Source: an uncultured Polyangiaceae bacterium
Lineage (GTDB): Bacteria > Myxococcota_A > Polyangia > Polyangiales > Houyiibacteriaceae
Assembly (NCBI GenBank): GCA_947258625.1
Contig: CAMYJN010000072.1
Coordinates: forward strand, 1 to 8,438
Direction: 5' to 3'
Length of the DNA stretch: 8,438 nucleotides
The notes under the pieces were generated by a model. That model worked only from the letters and a program-made list of their open reading frames with translations. It was not told where the DNA came from and searched no databases. The first letter of the stretch is position 1; the number at the start of each line of letters is the position of its first letter. Below, piece by piece: positions 1 through 4,604 of this stretch. The translations under genes were made by a program, and so were the position numbers.

Positions 1-36
1 GGCTCGATTTTCTTCATCGAGGTCGGAATCGACTGA
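1..36 (+). CDS. Possible 3' end of a rightward gene (partial)
   Basis: Frame 1 is open from the window edge to a TGA at 34-36 and would encode a C-terminus ending GSIFFIEVGID. Nine of the eleven codons end in G or C, which matches the codon habit of the clear genes in this window. If real, the gene would converge on the glutathione reductase gene, and the AT-rich gap at 37-201 would hold both 3' ends. Eleven codons are too few to assign a family. A competing leftward reading of the same bases is possible (ATG at 57-55), so this call is tentative. Confidence 0.25.
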   Translation, partial: GSIFFIEVGID

Positions 37-114
37 GGCAATGAGGGCAGCTTCCATGGTGACTCGGAGTAACTTGACAAGTCTGCTGCGCTTTTGCAAT
101 GCGTCCAGTCCAGC

Positions 115-142
115 TTCAGCAGCCTAGGCTCTAAAAGCTGAA
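115..142. repeat. Nested inverted repeat in the intergenic gap
   Basis: TTCAGC at 115-120 pairs with GCTGAA at 137-142. The perfect 10-base palindrome AGCCTAGGCT (121-130) lies inside. An alternative outer pairing is CAGCTT (111-116) with AAGCTG (135-140). Transcripts from either strand could fold into a bulged hairpin. There is no T-run after the stem in either direction; the five A residues at 141-145 are on the plus strand, so on the minus strand the T-run comes before the hairpin. It is therefore not a standard intrinsic terminator. Its role is unknown. Confidence 0.3.
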
Positions 143-181
143 AAATACAGGATTTTCCGTCGGCAGAGTTACGAGAAATTG

Positions 182-198
182 TTGACTTAATCAGTCAA
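182..198 (-). terminator. Palindrome just after gor; weak terminator or operator
   Basis: TTGACT (182-187) and AGTCAA (193-198) form a perfect 6-base inverted repeat around a 5-base centre. Across the whole 17 bases, 7 of 8 positions are symmetric. It starts 3 bases beyond the stop codon of the glutathione reductase gene. On the minus strand the stem is followed by CAATTTCTC, which is only modestly T-rich, and the stem is AT-rich, so termination would be weak. The TTGAC/GTCAA symmetry would also suit a dimeric repressor site. The sequence alone does not decide between these. Confidence 0.25.
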
Positions 199-201
199 AT
201 A

Positions 202-1539
202 TCATCGCAAAGTGACGAATTCCTCGGCCGCGGTCGGGTGTATCCCGATGGTGGCGTCGAACTGGGCCTTGGTTGCGCCCGCCTTGATGGCCACCGCGAG
301 GCCCTGGATGATCTCTGCCGCTCCGTGGCCGGCCATGTGGCAGCCAACCACTCGATCGTTCGCAGCGTCCACCACGAGCTTGACGATCGTGTGCTCTTTT
401 CGTTCGCTCAGCGCGAGCTTCAAGGGAGTGAAGACCGACTTGTAGACACGCACGTCCTGACAGCGGTGCCAGGCTTCTTTTTCGGTCAGGCCGACCGTCG
501 CGAGCTCCGGTTGACAGAACACCGCCGTCGGAATGCTGGCGTAGTCGATGCGGTGCTCACCGTGGCCGTAGAAATGGTGGGCGAAGTGCATCCCTTCGGC
601 GACGGCGACCGGGGTGAGTTGAATGTGATCGATGACATCGCCGACGGCGTGAATCGAAGGGACCGAGCTGCCGTAGTTGTCGTCGACGACGACGCCTCCG
701 CGCTGACCAAGCTCCACGCCGAGCCCTTGCAGCCCGAGGCCCTCCACATTCGGCTCGCGTCCGATTGCGAAGATCGGAAAGTCGGTTTCGAGGAGCTCCC
801 CACTGTCGAGTAAGGCCTCGAATGCCGAGCGCGTCTTGCGAATCTCCGTGACCTGTGTTTCGAGAACGATTCGCATCCCCTTGACCTCGAGCTCGTCGTG
901 AAGGTGGCATCGCAGGTCATGATCGAATCCTCGCAAGATCTCTTCACCCCGGTGGACAAGGGTCACATCGACCCCGAGCGCACAGAGCATCGAGCCGAGC
1001 TCCAGTGCGATGTAGCCCGCTCCCACGATCATCATTCGCCGCGGGAGCTCTTCTAACGAGAACACCGCGTTTGACGTCAGGGCATGTTCGCGTCCGGGAA
1101 TGTCAGGCACGATGGCCCGACCGCCCGTGGCGATCAGGATCCTCTCAGCAGAGCGCCGCAGGTCCCCGATTTCAATCGTATGAGCATCGAGCAGCCTCAC
1201 CCGTCCTCGGGCGATCTCGACTCCCGCGCGCTCGAGCAGACTTTCGTAGATTCCGTTGAGGCGAGCGATCTCCCGATCCTTGTTCTCTTTGAGCGTGGTC
1301 CATTCGAACGACGGCTGCGTAGACCATCCGTAGCCCTTCGCGTCGTTCAGGTCGTACGCGAAATGGGAGCCGTACACGAAGAGCTTCTTGGGAATGCAGC
1401 CGACGTTGACGCACGTGCCACCCATGCGATCGATTTCTCCGATCGCCACCGTTGCGCCGAGCTCACTCGCCACGCGAGCGGCCCTCACGCCACCCGACCC
1501 CGCGCCAACGACGAAGAGGTCGTAGTCGTAATCCACCAT
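202..1539 (-). CDS. gor: Glutathione-disulfide reductase
   Basis: This flavoenzyme of the cytosol reduces glutathione disulfide to two glutathione molecules with NADPH. The 445-residue protein shows the full class I pyridine nucleotide-disulfide oxidoreductase layout. The FAD-binding GAGSGG lies at residues 12-17 and the redox-active disulfide motif GGTCVNVGCIPKK near 40-52 (Cys43 and Cys48). The NADPH-binding GAGYIALE starts at 173, AVGD ends at Asp301, and the catalytic HPTAAEE near the C-terminus has His434 and Glu439. Arg197 and Arg203, six residues apart after the second Rossmann fold, match the pair that selects NADPH in E. coli glutathione reductase. The stretch after the disulfide (FVYGSHF, then GYGW) is typical of glutathione reductases rather than lipoamide or mercuric reductases. 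The ATG at 1539 is preferred over the in-frame GTG at 1545 because AGGTGA sits six bases upstream of it. The gene lies 22 bases after an unknown gene, a probable operon. Use of a related thiol is possible but less likely. Confidence 0.95.
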   Translation of the reverse strand: MVDYDYDLFVVGAGSGGVRAARVASELGATVAIGEIDRMGGTCVNVGCIPKKLFVYGSHFAYDLNDAKGYGWSTQPSFEWTTLKENKDREIARLNGIYESLLERAGVEIARGRVRLLDAHTIEIGDLRRSAERILIATGGRAIVPDIPGREHALTSNAVFSLEELPRRMMIVGAGYIALELGSMLCALGVDVTLVHRGEEILRGFDHDLRCHLHDELEVKGMRIVLETQVTEIRKTRSAFEALLDSGELLETDFPIFAIGREPNVEGLGLQGLGVELGQRGGVVVDDNYGSSVPSIHAVGDVIDHIQLTPVAVAEGMHFAHHFYGHGEHRIDYASIPTAVFCQPELATVGLTEKEAWHRCQDVRVYKSVFTPLKLALSERKEHTIVKLVVDAANDRVVGCHMAGHGAAEIIQGLAVAIKAGATKAQFDATIGIHPTAAEEFVTLR

Positions 1540-1545
1540 GGTCAC

Positions 1546-1551
1546 TCACCT
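1546..1551 (-). promoter_or_regulatory. Shine-Dalgarno site that sets the gor start
   Basis: On the minus strand AGGTGA is followed by GTGACC and then the ATG at 1539-1537. The six-base spacing is right for that ATG, while the GTG at 1545 would directly abut the site. This decides the start codon of glutathione reductase. Confidence 0.6.
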
Positions 1552-1561
1552 AGGACGGTAG

Positions 1562-2227
1562 CTACCAGCCTGCAAACTCGCGAAGAGCCGCCGGCACCGA
1601 AAGCTCTGTGCATCCGCCCTTGAGGAGAGTCATCGCGCCTTCTTGGGTGACACCTACGTAGAACTCCCGCGAATCATCGGGTACCAGGGAAATGAGCCTC
1701 TCCGCAACCCCGGCCTTGTCGAGAAGCACATTGAGCGCTCGCACTAGAGCGCGGACTGCGACGGTGCCCTGCTCGGCTTCCTCGTCATCGTCGTCGGCCA
1801 CCGCGCTGAAGTGCTCCCCGGCCCGAAGTACCAAAGGCCCGTCGTCGGTGCCGATTCGCTGGAGCTCGACCGGAGCGACCTCGGGATTGAGGCTCGCCAA
1901 GGAAGCCACGAGCTGATGCGCGTTCACCGAGAAGTAGTCGTTGTGCATGAAGAACCGATCGCTCGATCGGCGGCGCAAAGCGATGGACGTGTCGTCGTTG
2001 CCTCGGTAGTAGAGCTCCAGGATGTCCATGCGGCGGGAATCGATTCCCGAATCTTCCAGGTTCGAGGCGATGCCCTCCAGCTGGTCCGCGTCGAGCTCAC
2101 CGGCGAGGCCTGCAGCTCTGAGAAGGCGCACGAAATCCTCGTCGCGCTTCGAGTGGGTAGCGCTCGGTGCCTGAGGATGCGGTTCCCCGGCCGGCGGACG
2201 GACCGACTCTTTTAGCGACGCTGTCAT
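1562..2227 (-). CDS. Hypothetical protein upstream of gor, probable operon partner
   Basis: I do not recognise this 221-residue protein. Residues 1-28 are rich in Pro, Ala and Ser and look disordered. Residues 29-75 look helical (DFVRLLRAAGLAGEL, then LEGIASNLEDSG). Residues 88-125 are mixed, with an aromatic patch (RFFMHNDYF, 91-99). An acidic run, DDDDEEAE (145-152), looks like a linker before a predicted amphipathic helix (155-180) and a compact end that contains the only cysteine (Cys206 in KGGCTEL). There is no signal peptide or membrane segment, so it is probably cytosolic. The ATG at 2227 has a strong GAAGG site five bases upstream. Its stop lies 22 bases before the glutathione reductase start, suggesting co-transcription, but this does not establish a redox role. 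Codon use resembles that of its neighbours. That it is a real gene is likely; its function is unknown. Confidence 0.8.
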   Translation of the reverse strand: MTASLKESVRPPAGEPHPQAPSATHSKRDEDFVRLLRAAGLAGELDADQLEGIASNLEDSGIDSRRMDILELYYRGNDDTSIALRRRSSDRFFMHNDYFSVNAHQLVASLASLNPEVAPVELQRIGTDDGPLVLRAGEHFSAVADDDDEEAEQGTVAVRALVRALNVLLDKAGVAERLISLVPDDSREFYVGVTQEGAMTLLKGGCTELSVPAALREFAGW

Positions 2228-2229
2228 GA

Positions 2230-2237
2230 CCCCCTTC
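2230..2237 (-). promoter_or_regulatory. Shine-Dalgarno site of the 221-residue protein
   Basis: The minus strand reads GAAGGGGG, then TC, then the ATG at 2227. The GAAGG core lies five bases from the start codon. This is one of the clearest ribosome binding sites in the window and contrasts with the divergent gene pair to the right, which has none. Confidence 0.55.
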
Positions 2238-2348
2238 GCAATTCAGTGTTCAACAAATGACGAAAAAGGTCGAACCTGCGGCAAAATTTCGTATCTAGAC
2301 GGAGTGAAACCACGGTATTTCCTGGCATTGGCGACCCTAGGCCGGCCG
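2231..2348. other. AT-richer intergenic gap upstream of the gor operon
   Basis: This gap between the UPF0262 stop and the next minus-strand start is the natural place for a promoter of the 221-residue protein and gor. A minus-strand TAGATA at 2297-2292 resembles a -10 box, but no acceptable -35 box lies 16-18 bases upstream, so no promoter is called. A small AGGT-TCG-ACCT hairpin followed by T residues (about 2277-2263, minus strand) has a stem too short to call as a terminator. I see no small gene here. Confidence 0.4.
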
Positions 2349-2825
2349 CTAGCGAATCGTGCGGTGCCCGTGGATCCCCACGATTCTCGTCGTGTCCACC
2401 CGCAGTGAAAGCAGGAGGGTGAACAAGCGGCGCGAGGTTTCCAGATCAAATCCGAAATCTCGGAGCTCCCGCTTGAGCACTCGACCTGCACGGTCGTGCG
2501 TCACCTTCTTCGCCATATCGAGGGCCTCCATTTGGTTGAGGCTGTCCGCGTCGGCGATTTGGCGAACGATATCGATGTATTCGGTAATGTGTTCGGACAG
2601 CAGCTGGTGCGGAATCACGCTCGTCCCCAGCACTTGCTCCTGATCGGTTTGAAAAGCAATCACGAAACCCTGCTCCGTGACGCTCACCTCGAGACTTGCG
2701 GCTTCTTCGATGTTGCTCTTGGCCCTCGAAAGAAGCTCCCGGACAATCGCGTCCCACTCGACCCGCTGCGCTTCCGAGCCGCGCTGCAAGGTGCGCTCGT
2801 CGATGTGCACTGCGTTGAGAGCCAC
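2349..2825 (-). CDS. UPF0262 family protein
   Basis: This 158-residue protein matches UPF0262, an uncharacterised family best known from Alphaproteobacteria, in length (family members run about 155-165 residues, from memory) and in its C-terminal signature. The recognisable parts are NQMEALDMAKKVTHD (97-111) and FDLETSRRLFTLL (126-138). These correspond to the family's conserved IEAIDMGRRGLHNEG and DFDTARRLFTL stretches. The N-terminus, beginning ALNAVHIDERTL, also aligns with the usual family start. There is no signal peptide, membrane segment or catalytic motif that I can identify, and no role is known to me. The start is a GTG without a Shine-Dalgarno sequence. A TATGGT box ends six bases upstream, so the message may be leaderless. 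The gene is divergent from the HAD-type gene, from which it is separated by 64 bases. Family call fairly sure; function unknown. Confidence 0.85.
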   Translation of the reverse strand: MALNAVHIDERTLQRGSEAQRVEWDAIVRELLSRAKSNIEEAASLEVSVTEQGFVIAFQTDQEQVLGTSVIPHQLLSEHITEYIDIVRQIADADSLNQMEALDMAKKVTHDRAGRVLKRELRDFGFDLETSRRLFTLLLSLRVDTTRIVGIHGHRTIR

Positions 2826-2831
2826 GGGCCG

Positions 2832-2837
2832 ACCATA
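2832..2837 (-). promoter_or_regulatory. Candidate -10 box of a leaderless UPF0262 transcript
   Basis: TATGGT on the minus strand agrees with TATAAT at four of six positions. It is followed by six bases and then the GTG at 2825, so transcription would begin at or beside the start codon. No good -35 box is visible. No Shine-Dalgarno sequence precedes the gene, which supports the leaderless reading but does not prove it. Confidence 0.35.
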
Positions 2838-2877
2838 TCAGCTTCGACTGCGTCTGCATCTCCGGCCGCTTGGCTGC

Positions 2878-2883
2878 TATGGT
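2878..2883 (+). promoter_or_regulatory. Candidate -10 box of a leaderless HAD-gene transcript
   Basis: TATGGT on the plus strand lies six bases before the GTG at 2890, the same arrangement as on the opposite strand. The -35 region (2855-2860, TGCATC) is poor. As for the opposite gene, there is no Shine-Dalgarno sequence. The TATGGT also holds an out-of-frame ATG that opens only an eight-codon reading frame. Confidence 0.35.
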
Positions 2884-2889
2884 CGTCCG

Positions 2890-3945
2890 GTGGCACCGGA
2901 CTTGAGCGATCGCAGGCACGAAATCGTCTATCGCTGGGATCTCGATAAGACGTACCTTCGTACCGAGTTCGACACGCTGCGCGACCTGGTGCGCACGGCA
3001 TTTGAGCCGGCTTCCCGCAAACGCGCCTATCCGGGTGCCAGCACGCTGTTGCGGGAGATCCGAGCCACCGATCCGGCAGCGATCTTCATTTTGTCCGGCA
3101 GCCCCGAGCAGATGCGCAGCGTGCTCGAGGCGAAGCTTCGGCTCGATGGCATTCGCTGGGATGGATTCACCCTCAAGCCGAGCCTGCGCAACCTCGTGCG
3201 CGGCAGGTTCCGATTCCTCCGCGATCAACTCAGCTACAAGCTCACCGCGCTCCTTCGCTCGCGCACCAACGTGTCACCGGAGACCGACGAGATTCTCTTC
3301 GGTGACGACGCTGAAGGAGATGCGTTCATCTACTCGCTTTACGCGGACATCGCGGCCGGTCGGGTGAGCCAAGAGCTCTTGATGAAGGTTGCGGAAGCTG
3401 CAGAAGTGTATCCGGATGATATCCCACAGCTGGTCCGAATCGCCGCCCGGGTCCCTCGCGGGGACACGGTTCGACGTATTTTCATCCACCTCGAGCGGGT
3501 CTCCTCGACCGCCGGGTTTAGTGATTTCGGGCGGCGCGTGTGCCCCTTCTACAACTACTTCCAGCCGGCGTTGGTTCTGCTCGAAGACGGCGCGCTCGAT
3601 GCGCAAGCCGTACTGCGGGTTGGAGCGGATTTGGTGGTCGCCCATACGTTCAACCCCGAAGTGCTCGTCGCTAGCTTCGATGACCTATGCCGACGGGGCT
3701 ACGTGAGCAAGGACGTCGTCGATCGGATGTCCGAGGTCTCGGGCAGCATCGAGGCTTCCACTTTTGGCCAAGCGGCCGAGCCGCTTCAGGCGCTCGTGCG
3801 AGCGATGGAGGCGGCGCGCGACGGGCTTCCCGATCGAGTCGAAGCGGACACGGTCAAAGAAGACTACCTCGCGCTCTTCGAAAAGGACCGCGCACGCGCC
3901 AAGGCGGCCAAGCGCCGCGCGCTCTGGACACGGGAGAGCCCCTAG
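2890..3945 (+). CDS. HAD-fold phosphatase-like protein (App1/DUF2183-like) with an unassigned C-terminal half
   Basis: This 351-residue protein has the four HAD-superfamily motifs in order: RWDLDKT with Asp17 and Asp19, ILSGSP with Ser69 and Ser71, the lysine of SYKL (Lys117), and GDDAEGD (Asp139, Asp140, Asp144). The short insertion between motifs and the form of motif IV resemble the catalytic domain of App1-type phosphatidate phosphatases (DUF2183), so a magnesium-dependent phosphatase is the best guess. The substrate is not known. Residues from about 165 to 351 look helical, match no family I recognise, and end in a basic tail rich in Lys, Arg and Ala. There is no signal peptide or membrane segment. 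The open frame extends upstream to 2677, but that would run antisense into the UPF0262 gene. The GTG at 2890 is the last good start before motif I; a TTG at 2902 is the alternative. The gene converges on the HEAT-repeat gene. Confidence 0.8.
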   Translation: MAPDLSDRRHEIVYRWDLDKTYLRTEFDTLRDLVRTAFEPASRKRAYPGASTLLREIRATDPAAIFILSGSPEQMRSVLEAKLRLDGIRWDGFTLKPSLRNLVRGRFRFLRDQLSYKLTALLRSRTNVSPETDEILFGDDAEGDAFIYSLYADIAAGRVSQELLMKVAEAAEVYPDDIPQLVRIAARVPRGDTVRRIFIHLERVSSTAGFSDFGRRVCPFYNYFQPALVLLEDGALDAQAVLRVGADLVVAHTFNPEVLVASFDDLCRRGYVSKDVVDRMSEVSGSIEASTFGQAAEPLQALVRAMEAARDGLPDRVEADTVKEDYLALFEKDRARAKAAKRRALWTRESP

Positions 3946-3962
3946 ACCGCACTCCATTTCAC

Positions 3963-4589
3963 TCAGCGGACGATATCGAGCGCGTCCGCGGCCAACTCGC
4001 CGAGCGTCGTCTTGGTTTCGTCCTCGAAATCTTCGATGGTCACGACGCGCGAGTCACTCAGGAAACGCTCGAGGTCCGCAACGGATTCGGGGTCTCGCAA
4101 CTGTGCAAGCGATTCGATGGCCGCCGCAACGACGTCCGCGTTCCGGTGCTCGAGGAAGCGGCGAATCAAAGCGAGCGCGCTTGGCTCCGCGATCTCGGCG
4201 AGGACCCACGGGAGCTCGGACATGGCGAGCCCGTTCGCCTTGCGGTCCAAGGCGCGCTCGATGCCGCGAGCAACTTCAGCGTACCGCTCATACCCCAGGT
4301 CTCTCAGCGCTTCGCCTGCGGCGACCCGCACCCGTGGCTCCCCGTCATTCAAGATGGCGATGAGAGCGTCTGTCATCCGGGGGCCCGGTACCTGCGCACA
4401 GAGATCCGCCAGTCGTTCGAGCCGCATCGTGCCTTCGACGCGGTCCTCCATCGCGAGGGCATGCTCGGTTTCGCGCTCGAGAAGTGCGGCCAGTTCCTCG
4501 GCGTCCTTGTGCCGAAGCAAACCGAGCTCGGCCATTCGCAGGGCGCGATCGGAGTCGAAGATACGCTGAAGTTCATTGGAAAGTGACAT
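3963..4589 (-). CDS. HEAT-repeat protein downstream of mfd
   Basis: This 208-residue, almost wholly helical protein contains HEAT-like repeats. The clearest unit is MTDALIAILNDGEPRVRVAA with ALRDLG (about 72-99). Further units lie at about 124-149 (LPWVLAEIAEPSALALIRRFLEH), about 150-179 (ADVVAAAIESLAQLRDPESV) and a partial one at 195-208. Such repeats form curved scaffolds that bind other proteins; no catalytic residues or membrane segment are seen. The ATG at 4589 is preferred over the in-frame ATG at 4601 because GGATGG lies eight bases before it, while at 4601 the GAAGG directly abuts the ATG. Either start lies within 15 bases of the mfd stop, so translation is probably coupled to mfd. 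An accessory role with Mfd or with the antiporter is conceivable but rests on position only. It may simply be a general protein-interaction adaptor. Confidence 0.85.
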   Translation of the reverse strand: MSLSNELQRIFDSDRALRMAELGLLRHKDAEELAALLERETEHALAMEDRVEGTMRLERLADLCAQVPGPRMTDALIAILNDGEPRVRVAAGEALRDLGYERYAEVARGIERALDRKANGLAMSELPWVLAEIAEPSALALIRRFLEHRNADVVAAAIESLAQLRDPESVADLERFLSDSRVVTIEDFEDETKTTLGELAADALDIVR

Positions 4590-4597
4590 GGTTCGAA

Positions 4598-4603
4598 CCA
4601 TCC
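4598..4603 (-). promoter_or_regulatory. Shine-Dalgarno-like site for the HEAT-repeat gene
   Basis: The minus strand reads GAAGGATGG across the mfd stop region, and GGATGG ends eight bases before the ATG at 4589. The site overlaps the last bases of mfd's neighbourhood, so ribosomes ending mfd could restart here. Confidence 0.35.
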
Positions 4604-4604
4604 T

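Larger units (their letters stand above)
2821..2894. repeat. Imperfect inverted repeat spanning both divergent start codons
   Basis: The left arm (2821-2837, read on the minus strand) is TATGGTCGGCCCGTGGC. The right arm (2878-2894, plus strand) is TATGGTCGTCCGGTGGC. Fifteen of 17 bases match, with a 40-base spacer between. Each arm contains the GTG start codon of its own gene at the same position. This symmetry could reflect paired promoters, a shared regulator site, or chance helped by GC-rich start contexts. Confidence 0.6.

Noticed and set aside
1..57. Leftward gene start (ATG at 57-55, reading MEAALIASVDSD and on to the edge)
   Set aside because: The frame is open and a weak GAG lies upstream, but only 9 of 19 codons end in G or C, unlike the clear genes here, and no promoter is visible. 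The rightward reading fits slightly better. Neighbouring sequence would decide.
74..102. TTGACA as a -35 box for a rightward promoter
   Set aside because: The bases 17 positions on (CAATGC) do not resemble a -10 box, and no rightward gene starts nearby.
2261..2280. Minus-strand hairpin AGGT-TCG-ACCT followed by T residues as a terminator of the UPF0262 gene
   Set aside because: The stem is only four base pairs, too short to stop transcription reliably, and it lies about 70 bases past the stop codon.
2446..3228. Long open frame on the minus strand antisense to the HAD gene
   Set aside because: It runs across the divergent region, overlaps two supported genes and has low-complexity composition typical of the shadow frame of a GC-rich gene.
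3687..4586. 299-residue rightward open frame across the HAD 3' end and the HEAT gene
   Set aside because: It is antisense to the clear HEAT-repeat gene, overlaps the HAD gene in another frame and has no recognisable domain.
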